The position numbers and the translations under genes are program-made. Positions 7,852-14,976 of a DNA stretch of 16,065 bases are shown here, in pieces. Below the pieces are notes generated by a model. It had not been told where the DNA came from. It saw only the letters and a program-made list of their open reading frames with translations, and made no database searches. Position 1 is the first letter of the stretch. Every line of letters begins with the position of its first letter. Origin of the DNA: Sulfidibacterium sp964588415 (GTDB taxonomy: Bacteria > Bacteroidota > Bacteroidia > Bacteroidales > F082); NCBI GenBank assembly GCA_964588415.1, contig CAZPPK010000061.1, forward strand, positions 1-16,065, given 5' to 3'.

Positions 7852-9021
7852 ATGAAGATTTCAATTTTAACATCTGATTTGTCTGATAATTGCCTTGGCA
7901 GGGCTTATTTATTGGCCAAAATACTTCAAAGGCATTATGAAGTAGAAATTGTAGGGCCCCAGTTCAGAGAAGGAATCTGGGAACCGGTTGCCCATGATAA
8001 AAGTATAACCTATAAAACTGTAAAGATATCCGGAAGGCTGAAACCTTATTGGCAAATTGGGAAATTGATCAATAAAATAGACGGAGATGTTATTTATGTG
8101 AGCAAGCCGCTTTTTAGCAGTTTTGGGATTGGATTGTCAAAGAAAGTTTTAAAAAAGAAACCGTTGATCTTAGATATTGATGACTGGCAGCTGGGCTTTA
8201 GAAAGGATGACTATAGCCGGTTATCCCGTACCCGCCGTTTTAAGCATCTGGTATCTGCAGCTCTTTATTCTTATAATACAGGATCTTACTGGAACAACTT
8301 ATTGGGAGAGAAACTATCGCGTTTTGCCGATGAGATTACGGTGTCAAACAATTTTTTAAAAGAAAAATTTGGTGGAACAATAGTATGTCACGGAAGGGAT
8401 ACCCATGCTTTTGATCCGGAAAAGTTTGACAGGGACTTAATAAGAGAAAAATATCAAATAGAAAGAACAAAAAAAATAGTAATGTTCTTCGGAACTCCAA
8501 GGCCTCATAAAGGCATAGAGGATTTGATAAAGGCTGTTAGACTGATTAAAGATCCGGATATCACATTGGTGATAGTGGGAGTTGATTATAAAGATTCTTA
8601 CAGTATAAACTTAGTCGAAACAGCTGGCAAACGACTGGGAAAAGAGAGATTTCTTGATTTCGGTTTGCAGCCGTTTGAAAAAGTTCCGGAATTTTTGGCA
8701 TTGGCTGATGTAGTGGTCATCCCCCAGAGAAAAAACATCTCGGCATCCGGGCAGATTCCGGCAAAAGTCTATGATGCCATGGCGATGGCAAAACCGATAG
8801 TTGCGACCAGCGTTTCTGACCTTCCTGAAATTCTGGATGGATGTGGCTGGATTGCGAAACCCGGAAATCCGGAGCAATTGGCTCAAAAAATCAGTTATAT
8901 CTTTGATAATTTTGAAGAAGCAAAGAAAACGGGTCTGAAAGCACGGCAAAAGTGTATTGAAAAATACAGTTGGGATGGTCTGGAAAAAACGTTAATGACG
9001 ATATTTGTAAAATATGAATAA
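7852..9021 (+). CDS. GT4-family glycosyltransferase (GT-B fold)
   Basis: A 389-aa retaining glycosyltransferase of the GT4 family. The N-terminal Rossmann half begins MKISILTSDLSDNCLGRAYLLAKIL. The C-terminal half has the donor-binding features FFGTPRPHKGIEDLIKAV, a LADVVVIPQ strand, and PAKVYDAMAMAKPIVAT followed by DLPEIL. The classical first glutamate of the EX7E motif seems replaced (the stretch reads ASGQIPAKVYD) and the second is Asp. This variant is seen in divergent GT4 enzymes, but it makes the donor hard to guess. It probably adds one sugar to the lipid-linked repeat unit on the cytoplasmic face. The next gene begins 29 bp downstream, so the two are likely co-transcribed. Donor and acceptor are unknown. 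Confidence 0.88.
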   Translation: MKISILTSDLSDNCLGRAYLLAKILQRHYEVEIVGPQFREGIWEPVAHDKSITYKTVKISGRLKPYWQIGKLINKIDGDVIYVSKPLFSSFGIGLSKKVLKKKPLILDIDDWQLGFRKDDYSRLSRTRRFKHLVSAALYSYNTGSYWNNLLGEKLSRFADEITVSNNFLKEKFGGTIVCHGRDTHAFDPEKFDRDLIREKYQIERTKKIVMFFGTPRPHKGIEDLIKAVRLIKDPDITLVIVGVDYKDSYSINLVETAGKRLGKERFLDFGLQPFEKVPEFLALADVVVIPQRKNISASGQIPAKVYDAMAMAKPIVATSVSDLPEILDGCGWIAKPGNPEQLAQKISYIFDNFEEAKKTGLKARQKCIEKYSWDGLEKTLMTIFVKYE

Positions 9022-9050
9022 CAAAGTAAGTCATTCATAAAGTGATCATT

Positions 9051-10001
9051 ATGAAGGAAAAAGCTCCAACTGTCAGCATAGTAATTCCGACTTATAACCG
9101 CGCACATCTGGTGGGACGTTCTGTAAAAAGCGTATTGAATCAAAACTATCAGGATTTTGAAATTATCATTGTTGATGACGGATCAAGTGACAATACGGAA
9201 GATGTCATAGAAAAATTTCAGGAACAGGATGACAGAATTAAATACATCAGACACAAGACAAATAGAGGGGGAGCTGTGGCAAGGAATACCGGAATCCAGG
9301 CTGCTAAAGGTAAATACATCGCTTTTCAGGATAGTGATGATACTTGGGAGCCGGAGAAACTTGAGAAACAGATGCGGGTTTTTGAGCATGCACTGGCAGA
9401 AGTCGGAGTCGTTTATACGGATATGTGGAGAAGGCGCGAAGGAAAAAGAAAGTACATCCCATCTCCCGAAATAAAGCCGGAAGAAGGTATAGTGTACAAA
9501 CAAGCATTAATCCGGGTTTTGGGAATAGGGATAGGGACGGCGATGATCAAAAGGGAGTGTTTCAATCGGGTAGGGATGTTTGATGAAAGCTTACATCGGT
9601 TTATAGACCTGGAACTTTTTGTCAGGCTGTCTAAATACTATTATTTTCAACATATTAAGGAACCGTTAATAAATTATTATGATGCAGGAAAACGTATCTC
9701 GGGCAACGACGAAGCGCTTATCGAGGCGAATGAATTGATTTTGAAAAAACATTCTCATGATATTACGGGAGACAAAAAATCATGGGCGGAATTTCAGTAC
9801 AGGATGGCGAATATTTTGTGCCAAAACGGCAATACGGGTCGATGGAAATATTATCTTCTAAACGCGGTAAAAGCCGACCCGTTCAACATCAAATATCTGA
9901 TAGCCGTATTTATCTCCCTGTTCGGGAACAGCGCCTATAACAAAATGATTAAATTATGGCTTAGAATACAGGATGCAAATACGGGTTATAAAGAAGAATA
10001 G
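9051..10001 (+). CDS. GT2-family glycosyltransferase (GT-A fold)
   Basis: A 316-aa GT2 enzyme. Numbered from the ATG at 9051, VSIVIPTYNRA (8-18) opens the fold, VDDGSSD (41-47) is the nucleotide-binding strand, and FQDSDDTWEPEKL (92-104) contains the DXD-type metal-binding aspartates. NRGGAVARNTG (71-81) is the usual acceptor-side motif. A C-terminal extension of about 100 residues is helical with hydrophobic patches (FNIKYLIAVFISLFG), which may associate with the membrane. A GTG three codons earlier (9042) is an alternative start. It follows the GT4 gene by 29 bp. The donor sugar cannot be read from sequence. Confidence 0.9.
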   Translation: MKEKAPTVSIVIPTYNRAHLVGRSVKSVLNQNYQDFEIIIVDDGSSDNTEDVIEKFQEQDDRIKYIRHKTNRGGAVARNTGIQAAKGKYIAFQDSDDTWEPEKLEKQMRVFEHALAEVGVVYTDMWRRREGKRKYIPSPEIKPEEGIVYKQALIRVLGIGIGTAMIKRECFNRVGMFDESLHRFIDLELFVRLSKYYYFQHIKEPLINYYDAGKRISGNDEALIEANELILKKHSHDITGDKKSWAEFQYRMANILCQNGNTGRWKYYLLNAVKADPFNIKYLIAVFISLFGNSAYNKMIKLWLRIQDANTGYKEE

Positions 10002-10316
10002 ACGTTGCTTCTTTTAAATTTGACCTTTAACTTTAAATGTCGAATGCCGTTAAGGCGATATGAGATGGATGACAATGTGACCAGTGACTGGGTGACAAAT
10101 TCAAAGGCTAAACAAGATAAAAGAAAGGATATAAGGATAAGGCTGAGAGGTAATGAGTGCACTTAACCTGAATCTCAATCTCAAATCCAAAGGCTAAAGT
10201 TCAAAGGAAGAAGTGGGGGAGTGAAAAATGCCTTGTCGTGGAAGTTCCCCCTTTAGGAGGTTAAAAAGTGACAATGAGACAAAGTGACAAATGCAAGACA
10301 TCAATAAAGTAATAAG
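10002..10316. repeat. Repeat-derived spacer before the polymerase gene
   Basis: This 315-bp stretch holds no convincing gene. It contains TAAATTTG (10015-10022, a chance-level promoter match). It repeats GTGACAA words (10063-10105 and 10267-10292) and has the CTTAACCTGAATCTCAATCTC stretch resembling 6041-6060. The exact 19-mer AAAGGCTAAAGTTCAAAGG at 10189-10207 recurs at 13518-13536. Near 10240 is a GGAAGTTCCCCCTTTAGGAGG motif. A 10-codon reading from the ATG at 10291 (MQDINKVISC) stops just before the next gene. Confidence 0.65.
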
Positions 10317-11543
10317 TTGCTAAATCAATTTTTACACTGGCTCAAAAAGAAACAATCCTTTTTTCTTAAAGGCTTGCTGGCATTGCTGTTTGTGGATGTG
10401 ATGGTTGACCCGAACAACCTGATCTTTCATGCAAAATACATTCTCTTTGTCCTGGTTTTCCTTGTATGGTTGTCTGGCCGTAACTTTGGGAAAAGCAAGA
10501 TCCCTGTGAAGCTGAGTTTTGCTGTTGTTTTTATTGCGCTGTTTATGCCCTTTTATGCCTTGTCGGTGGGAGTTATAAACAGCGTTTTGCATAATATGCC
10601 GGTAGGGAGCCTGGTCTATTTTAATTCATTTTTCTTTTTTCTTATAGCTCTGGTCACTGTAAATGATGCAATTGACCTTACCGGATTGTTCAACCGTTCT
10701 TCGTTGTTGATTGTCCTGATGACTTTGGGGTTGTATGTCGCTTTGGTCTTTAATCCGCACTGGTTCGGATCCATGTACAAATATTTTGTTATAAATAAAG
10801 GTGTAGCTGTTTATGCATTAAGGGATTACGGAAAAGTAACCATGCTTATGATCTTTTATAAGACATCACCACTTCTTGTGTTCCCACTATCTTATTTTCT
10901 CTATCGAATTTTAATTGATTCAACCGGAAAAGCGCCATTTTTCCATTATCTGCTGACAATACTGATTGCAGTCACATTGTTCTTGTCGGGAACCCGTGCC
11001 AACTTACTGGCGCTGTTCTTTATTCTGATTTTCTACATAGGGTTTTTTACCTACCGGAGATCAAAATCATGGTTTGCTTTAGTGGCCGGATTGGGGCTGC
11101 TAATATTTCTACTGATGTTTCCTTCGCTGTGGGATCTGATCATGAACCGTCATGAAGCCTCAAACGTGATAAAATTTGGCTATCTTTCTTCCTATGCTGA
11201 TTATTTCGATGGCCATATATTGAGTCTGATTTTTGGTCAGGGAATAGGGGGCTCTTTTTTCGCATACGGGTTGCAGCGGTTTATGAATGTGACAGAGCTT
11301 ACTTATCTGGAGCTAATCAGAATTTGGGGAATTCCCATTGCTTTTCTTTTTGGAGTAATCCTGATCTGGCCTTTGGTTATGGAAATAAAAGCGAAGAAAC
11401 TGAGTCATTTGTTTATTGCATACTTAGCTTATCTGTTTATTGCGGGTACCAACCCGTTGCTGCTAAGCTCTACAGGAATGCTGGTGCTTGTTTATGTTTT
11501 CTCAACTACATTTGGTTGGAAGTCGGAAGAGTTGAAAAGTTGA
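10317..11543 (+). CDS. Wzy-like O-antigen polymerase/ligase family membrane protein
   Basis: A protein of about 408 aa with roughly ten hydrophobic segments. The motif LSGTRANLLALFFILIF (around residue 220) resembles the SG-S/T-R-A region of the O-antigen ligase/polymerase (Wzy_C) superfamily. A more polar stretch follows it (residues about 270-300), as expected for the periplasmic loop. It is the only polymerase candidate in the window, so it probably joins flipped repeat units. Wzy proteins diverge too fast for the linkage to be predicted. The start is uncertain: TTG at 10317 is the longest choice and no ATG occurs in frame until about residue 29, inside the first hydrophobic segment. The last codons (EELKS) lie in repeat-like GAAGAGTTGAAAAGTTGAAAG DNA, so the C-terminus may be repeat-derived. 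Confidence 0.8.
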   Translation: MLNQFLHWLKKKQSFFLKGLLALLFVDVMVDPNNLIFHAKYILFVLVFLVWLSGRNFGKSKIPVKLSFAVVFIALFMPFYALSVGVINSVLHNMPVGSLVYFNSFFFFLIALVTVNDAIDLTGLFNRSSLLIVLMTLGLYVALVFNPHWFGSMYKYFVINKGVAVYALRDYGKVTMLMIFYKTSPLLVFPLSYFLYRILIDSTGKAPFFHYLLTILIAVTLFLSGTRANLLALFFILIFYIGFFTYRRSKSWFALVAGLGLLIFLLMFPSLWDLIMNRHEASNVIKFGYLSSYADYFDGHILSLIFGQGIGGSFFAYGLQRFMNVTELTYLELIRIWGIPIAFLFGVILIWPLVMEIKAKKLSHLFIAYLAYLFIAGTNPLLLSSTGMLVLVYVFSTTFGWKSEELKS

Positions 11544-11551
11544 AAGACCGG

Positions 11552-11649
11552 TTTTAATCCGCCTGAGGCGGACAAGGGATTAATTCCCCGCCCCTTGGGG
11601 CGATTAATAATCTCCTTTTGATACCCCGCTGCTCTGCGGCGGGGGTAGT
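11552..11649 (+). repeat. 98-bp triple-hairpin element, right copy of a perfect inverted repeat
   Basis: The exact reverse complement of 2192-2289, 9.3 kb away. In this orientation the hairpins are TCCGCC-TGA-GGCGGA, CGCCCC-TT-GGGGCG and the larger TACCCC..GGGGTA. It starts 9 bp after the polymerase stop codon. The order and orientation correspond to the related but diverged array at 15891-16042, which also ends in GGGGTAGT. Confidence 0.95.
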
Positions 11650-11691
11650 CCATTCGTTAAAAGTGAAAAACCCCGTTACTATCCGCGAGGA

Positions 11692-11709
11692 CCCCGAAAA
11701 TTTTCGGGG
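11692..11709. repeat. Perfect 18-bp palindrome
   Basis: CCCCGAAAATTTTCGGGG is fully self-complementary. It lies 43 bp after the 98-bp element. It could bind a dimeric protein or mark a recombination end, but nothing in the sequence decides this. It is followed by ACGAAGCGATCTCAT, part of the next repeat. Confidence 0.8.
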
Positions 11710-11748
11710 AACGAAGCGATCTCATCACTAAGTAGTCTGTGGATACAA

Positions 11749-11840
11749 TGAGATTGCCTCTCCGCCTGTGGCGGATCTCAAAGACGTACGTTTTTATTGA
11801 GATTAATCTTTATAATACAATTATTTGCTCATAGTTGTCA
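11749..11840 (+). repeat. Dispersed repeat, direct diverged copy of 2061-2155
   Basis: It aligns with 2061-2155 in the same orientation. It contains a clean TCCGCC-TGT-GGCGGA hairpin (11761-11775) that is degraded in the other copy. Confidence 0.7.
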
Positions 11841-11862
11841 TTCTGAACGGAGTGAAGAATCT
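11835..11862 (+). repeat. TTGTCATTCTGA...GAATCT dispersed repeat
   Basis: This 28-bp unit matches 15612-15639 at all but three positions. It is an example of the very common Bacteroidetes intergenic repeat that begins TTGTCATTCTGA and ends GAAGAATCT. Confidence 0.75.
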
Positions 11863-11884
11863 AAACTAAAGTAGTAAGTATGAG

Positions 11885-11915
11885 ATCCTAACCTCGCCTC
11901 AGGCGAGGTTAGGAT
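11885..11915. repeat. Perfect hairpin with 14-bp arms
   Basis: Two perfect 14-bp arms, ATCCTAACCTCGCC and its complement, flank a TCA loop. This is the strongest stem in the window. GATGACAAA follows, as after the imperfect relative at 2292-2322. It lies 30 bp before the TTG start of the next gene and lacks a T-tail, so a classical terminator is not clear. Confidence 0.8.
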
Positions 11916-11945
11916 GACAAATAACATGACAAATCTTAATTTACC

Positions 11946-12779
11946 TTGAAAATAGACATTCTACTTTCTACTTATAACGGAGCCCCATTCCTGGAGGAAC
12001 TGCTTCAATCTTTAAAAGATCAAAGCTATTCTGATTGGAGATTGGTAATTCGTGATGACGGTTCCACTGACAGCACCACGGAAATCCTGAATGTATTCAG
12101 GGAAAAGGAACCTGACAAAGTTAGCATTGTCCAGAATGGCAAAAAACATCTTGGCCCAAAAAAAAGTTATGAAGCGCTTCTCCAATTCACCACAGCTGAT
12201 TTCATCATGTTTTGTGACCAGGATGATGTCTGGATGCCTGATAAGATTCAACGAACCCTAGATAAAATGCTGGAAATGGAGCAGCAGAATCCGGAGTTGC
12301 CAATGCTGGTTTTTACGGACCTTACTGTCACCGACAAAAACCTGAACGTGATTCATCCATCCTTGTGGCAATACACAAAAGTGAATCCTGAAAATGTAAA
12401 TATTGTTTATCGTTTGCTTGTCAACAATCCGGTTGTGGGATGCACGGTTATGATCAACAAAGCCGTGAAACCTTTGGTGTTGCCCATCCCCGAAAGGGCA
12501 GTCATGCACGACTGGTGGATCGTATTGAATGTAACCCGGGAAGGAAAGGTCGGTTTTTTGACACAACCTACAATTTGGTATCGCTTGCATGATAGGAATA
12601 ACCTGGGAGTTTCTGCTGCAAACGGAAAATATTATCTTGGAAGAATGCTTCGTCTTAAGACAACATTGTCTCAAAATATCAATGCCATAAAAATGTTGAA
12701 TTCGTTGGATTTTTCCCTTTCAATTGTGAAGTTTTTGAGTTATAAATTTGTAATTAGTCTTTCGAAAATCTTCAAATAA
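11946..12779 (+). CDS. GT2-family glycosyltransferase (HDWW type)
   Basis: A 277-aa GT-A enzyme of GT2. MKIDILLSTYNG opens the fold, RDDGSTD (36-42) binds the nucleotide, and CDQDDVWMPDKI (90-101) carries the catalytic-site aspartates. GCTVMINK (166-172) and MHDWWIVL (187-194) are typical of the branch that includes many rhamnosyl- and other deoxysugar transferases; I do not assign a donor. The start is TTG: an in-frame stop (TAA at 11937) lies three codons upstream, no ATG is available, and TTG gives exactly the usual family N-terminus. Its stop overlaps the next gene's ATG by one base (TAATG), which indicates translational coupling. It begins only 26 bp after the hairpin repeat cluster. Confidence 0.9.
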   Translation: MKIDILLSTYNGAPFLEELLQSLKDQSYSDWRLVIRDDGSTDSTTEILNVFREKEPDKVSIVQNGKKHLGPKKSYEALLQFTTADFIMFCDQDDVWMPDKIQRTLDKMLEMEQQNPELPMLVFTDLTVTDKNLNVIHPSLWQYTKVNPENVNIVYRLLVNNPVVGCTVMINKAVKPLVLPIPERAVMHDWWIVLNVTREGKVGFLTQPTIWYRLHDRNNLGVSAANGKYYLGRMLRLKTTLSQNINAIKMLNSLDFSLSIVKFLSYKFVISLSKIFK

Positions 12780-13519
12780 TGGTATCTGTTTGCATGTCCA
12801 CATACAATGGAGAGAAGTATCTGAAAAGACAGATGGATACTATTTTGGAGCAGTTGGAGCAGGATGATGAGCTGGTGATTTCTGATGATTCTTCTACTGA
12901 CGGAACGATAGAGATTATTAAATCCTACAAAGATGAAAGGATCAGGCTATTTGCGAATAATCTTTTCAAAAGCCCGGTATATAATTTGGAGTTTGCCCTG
13001 AAACAAGCTCAAGGGGAATATATTTTTCTTTCTGACCAGGATGATATTTGGTTACCAGGTAGAGTTCAGAAAGTAAAAGAAAGATTGCAGGAAAACGATT
13101 TGGTTGTTTGTAATGCATCGATTGTTGATCAGGATGAAAAAGTGATACACGAATCATACTTCAGCTGGAAAGGTTCCGGTCCAGGATTCTGGAAAAACCT
13201 GAAAAAGAATTCTTTTCTGGGATGTTCCATGGCTCTCAACCGGAAAGTATTAAATGCAGTTCTGCCCTTTCCCAGGTACGTCATTATGCATGATGTATGG
13301 ATTGGTCTTGTGGCTGAAAGTATTGGGAAAGTGCTTTTTCTTGACGAAAAGCTGATTATGTACCGCCGTCATGCAGACAATGTTACAGCTGCGATTCATC
13401 GTGATGATGCGCATCTTTCAGACTTTAGTTTGGCATTTAAGCTTTGGTATCGGTTGGCTCTTCTGACACGGGTGCTTAAAAGGTACTTGAAGGTTCGAAG
13501 TAAAAAGGCTAAAGGCTAA
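12779..13519 (+). CDS. GT2-family glycosyltransferase, coupled to the preceding one
   Basis: A 246-aa GT2 enzyme and sister of its neighbour. Features are VSVCMSTYNG (2-11), SDDSSTD (35-41), SDQDDIWLPGR (85-95), GCSMALNR and MHDVWIGLV, then YRRHADNVT. It is shorter than many relatives because the C-terminal tail is brief. The last codons (SKKAKG and stop) are built from the AAGGCTA tandem repeat that starts at 13503, so the natural end may have been replaced. It overlaps the upstream gene by one base. The two probably add successive sugars to the same repeat unit (inference from coupling and similarity). Confidence 0.9.
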   Translation: MVSVCMSTYNGEKYLKRQMDTILEQLEQDDELVISDDSSTDGTIEIIKSYKDERIRLFANNLFKSPVYNLEFALKQAQGEYIFLSDQDDIWLPGRVQKVKERLQENDLVVCNASIVDQDEKVIHESYFSWKGSGPGFWKNLKKNSFLGCSMALNRKVLNAVLPFPRYVIMHDVWIGLVAESIGKVLFLDEKLIMYRRHADNVTAAIHRDDAHLSDFSLAFKLWYRLALLTRVLKRYLKVRSKKAKG

Positions 13520-13540
13520 AGGCTAAAGTTCAAAGGCTAA
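13503..13540 (+). repeat. AAGGCTA tandem repeat and shared spacer 19-mer
   Basis: Three consecutive 7-bp AAGGCTA units run across the stop codon of the GT2 gene. They are followed by AAAGGCTAAAGTTCAAAGG (13518-13536), identical to 10189-10207. A related copy in inverted orientation lies at 13764-13785. Confidence 0.85.
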
Positions 13541-13546
13541 ATTACA

Positions 13547-13681
13547 ATGCAAGACCTGTCTGAAAGATTAATTTCTTTTTCAATAGAAATCATAAAATTA
13601 TTTCGAAAAATTCCGATTTCAGAAGAGTATAAGATAATAAGATATTGTTTTAGCCCCTTAGAAAGTCGGACAATATTATAG
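13547..13681 (+). pseudogene. N-terminal fragment resembling a four-helix-bundle (S23/IVS) protein
   Basis: A 44-codon reading begins MQDLSERLISFSIEIIKLFRK, then IPISEEYKII. This pattern (basic/acidic start, F-I-I-K-L helix, K-x-P, then a second helix) matches the first about 30 residues of the four helix bundle proteins found in 23S rRNA intervening sequences and elsewhere in Bacteroidetes genomes, usually about 115-130 aa. The expected Q-L-x-R-S-x-x-S-I-x-A-N-Y region is missing: the frame continues RYCFSPLESRTIL and stops. I could not recover it in the other two frames. It is therefore most likely a truncated relic. Recognition is by eye and a chance match is possible. Confidence 0.5.
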
Positions 13682-13692
13682 TTAGAAATCTA

Positions 13693-13700
13693 TAAATTTG
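13693..13700 (+). promoter_or_regulatory. Possible -7 box (TAAATTTG)
   Basis: An exact TAnnTTTG match 7 bp before the ATG of the short RnpA-like reading and 90 bp before the GT4 gene. No good -33 box is seen. A transcript starting here would be nearly leaderless for the short reading but could supply a leader of about 85 nt for the GT4 and acyltransferase genes. Confidence 0.35.
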
Positions 13701-13707
13701 TACGATT

Positions 13708-13767
13708 ATGACAGAAAAAAGAACGTTCACAAAAAAAGAAAAACTTCATAAAGTTCCGGAACATTGA
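13708..13767 (+). pseudogene. Short reading resembling the RnpA N-terminus (fragment)
   Basis: A 19-codon reading, MTEKRTFTKKEKLHKVPEH. The TFTKKEKL core resembles the start of the bacterial ribonuclease P protein (in Bacteroidetes commonly x-TF-x-K-x-E-R/K-L). A full RnpA has 110-140 residues, and nothing of the rest is present, because the reading runs directly into the inverted spacer repeat at 13764. It is either a captured 5' fragment or a lysine-rich coincidence. It could also be translated as a short leader peptide before the GT4 gene, but nothing supports that specifically. Confidence 0.35.
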
Positions 13768-13785
13768 ACTTTAAACTTTAGCCTT
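13764..13785 (-). repeat. Inverted copy of the spacer repeat
   Basis: Read on the minus strand this is AAGGCTAAAGTT-TAAAGTTCAA, a variant of the AAAGGCTAAAGTTCAAAGG repeat at 13518-13536. The two copies therefore face each other around the 13537-13763 segment. It ends 5 bp before the GT4 start codon. Confidence 0.75.
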
Positions 13786-13790
13786 CGTTA

Positions 13791-14975
13791 ATGCAAACTA
13801 AGAAAATTATAATAATCTCCTTGTTTTTTTACGAGCTATCCGATAACATCCGGATCAGCACGGTATATAACCTTTTGAAAGAAAGAAATGCGGATGTAGA
13901 ATTAATAACCACTGATTTTAATCATCGGACGAAAAAAAAGCATGATGTAAGACTTTATCCAAAAGATATCATTTTTTTGAAAGTTCCGGGATACAAAAAG
14001 AATTTGAGTACCGGTAGGCTTTTCAGCCATTTTGTATTTGCAATGAGACTAGCTTCTTATCTGAGAAAACTCTCATACAAACCTTCAAAAATTTATTGCA
14101 TTGTTCCCACCGTTTCAAGTGGTTGGGTATGTTCAAGGTATAGCAGGAAAAATCAAATTCCGTACATGGTAGATGTGATTGACCTTTGGCCGGAGTCACT
14201 TATAGTGTTGTCACGGAAGAAAAAACTGTTGCATTTTTTTACCTTTCCCATGAAATGGATGGTACAAAAAGTGTATCAGTCGGCAGATTTTTTGTACGCC
14301 GGATCGGTTGATTATGCAAAATATGCAGGGAAATTCAACAAAAAGACAAAAGCTGTTCCGGTTTATCCTGGTACGGATGTGGAGCGGTTTCAATCATTAG
14401 TTTCTTCAAGCACACTGAAAATCAACAAACCTGAAAATCAAAAATGGATTTGCTTTGGCGGAATGCTGGGCAACAGTTATGATATTGATATTATTCTTGA
14501 AAGTTTTAAAAAACTTGTTGATGAAGAAACAGGAAACGTGAAACTGTTTTTTATCGGTGATGGACAGGAGCGCACCAAAATTTTGCAGTTTAAAGAACAA
14601 ACGGATTTAGATATTGAAATTACAGGTTTTTTAAAGTACGCCGATTTTTTAAAATATCTGAGTTTTGCCGATATCGCCATCAATAGTTTTAAAGAAGGCA
14701 CGCGCGTGGCCTATTCCTATAAATTTAACGACTATATTACTGCCGGGGTTCCTATCGTCAATAATGTGACAGGTGAAATGGCTGAAATGGTCGAAAAGTA
14801 TAATCTGGGGCGCAATTTCCTGCATACCGCTGATTCGCTTTATGACTGTCTGAATGAGATGATCAGCAATCCCGATCTCTTGAATGAGATGAAGAAAAAT
14901 GCTACATTTGTGGCTAAGGAAGTGTTGGATAAAAGAATAGTTTACAAGGAAATGCTCAATCAGCTAACGCATTAA
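13791..14975 (+). CDS. GT4-family glycosyltransferase (WbuB-like)
   Basis: A 394-aa GT-B-fold enzyme of GT4. The N-terminal domain begins KKIIIISLFFYE and contains MVDVIDLWPESLIVL (about residues 125-139), a D-x-W-P-E signature common in WbuB-type N-acetylhexosaminyl- or deoxyaminosugar transferases. The C-terminal domain has VPVYPGTDVERF, the ICFGGMLG donor-site loop, VKLFFIGDGQE, LSFADIAINSF, and KFNDYITAGVPIV before a final helix. The length is normal and the gene is intact. It is followed one base later by the acyltransferase ATG, so the two form a transcription unit. Exact donor and linkage are not predictable. The upstream spacer is unusual and holds two apparent gene fragments. Confidence 0.9.
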   Translation: MQTKKIIIISLFFYELSDNIRISTVYNLLKERNADVELITTDFNHRTKKKHDVRLYPKDIIFLKVPGYKKNLSTGRLFSHFVFAMRLASYLRKLSYKPSKIYCIVPTVSSGWVCSRYSRKNQIPYMVDVIDLWPESLIVLSRKKKLLHFFTFPMKWMVQKVYQSADFLYAGSVDYAKYAGKFNKKTKAVPVYPGTDVERFQSLVSSSTLKINKPENQKWICFGGMLGNSYDIDIILESFKKLVDEETGNVKLFFIGDGQERTKILQFKEQTDLDIEITGFLKYADFLKYLSFADIAINSFKEGTRVAYSYKFNDYITAGVPIVNNVTGEMAEMVEKYNLGRNFLHTADSLYDCLNEMISNPDLLNEMKKNATFVAKEVLDKRIVYKEMLNQLTH

Positions 14976-14976
14976 A

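Larger units (their letters stand above)
11544..11945. other. Repeat cluster between wzy and the GT2 pair, no gene
   Basis: These 402 bp are almost wholly repeats and palindromes. In order they are the 98-bp hairpin element, an 18-bp palindrome, a diverged copy of 2061-2155, a TTGTCATTCTGA-type repeat, and a long hairpin. Each is listed separately. Any transcript running from wzy into the following glycosyltransferases must cross about six strong stems, so this cluster may act as an attenuator or mRNA-processing region; this is inference. I see no reliable promoter box ahead of 11946. Confidence 0.7.

Noticed and set aside
10291..10323. Ten-codon reading MQDINKVISC as the true start of the polymerase by frameshift
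   Set aside because: Its first residues recall the fragment at 13547 only over a few bases. Joining it to the polymerase would need an unproven frameshift, so TTG at 10317 is kept with a note.
12258..12674. 138-codon minus-strand reading within the GT2 gene
   Set aside because: It is fully contained in a gene with intact catalytic motifs and resembles no family.
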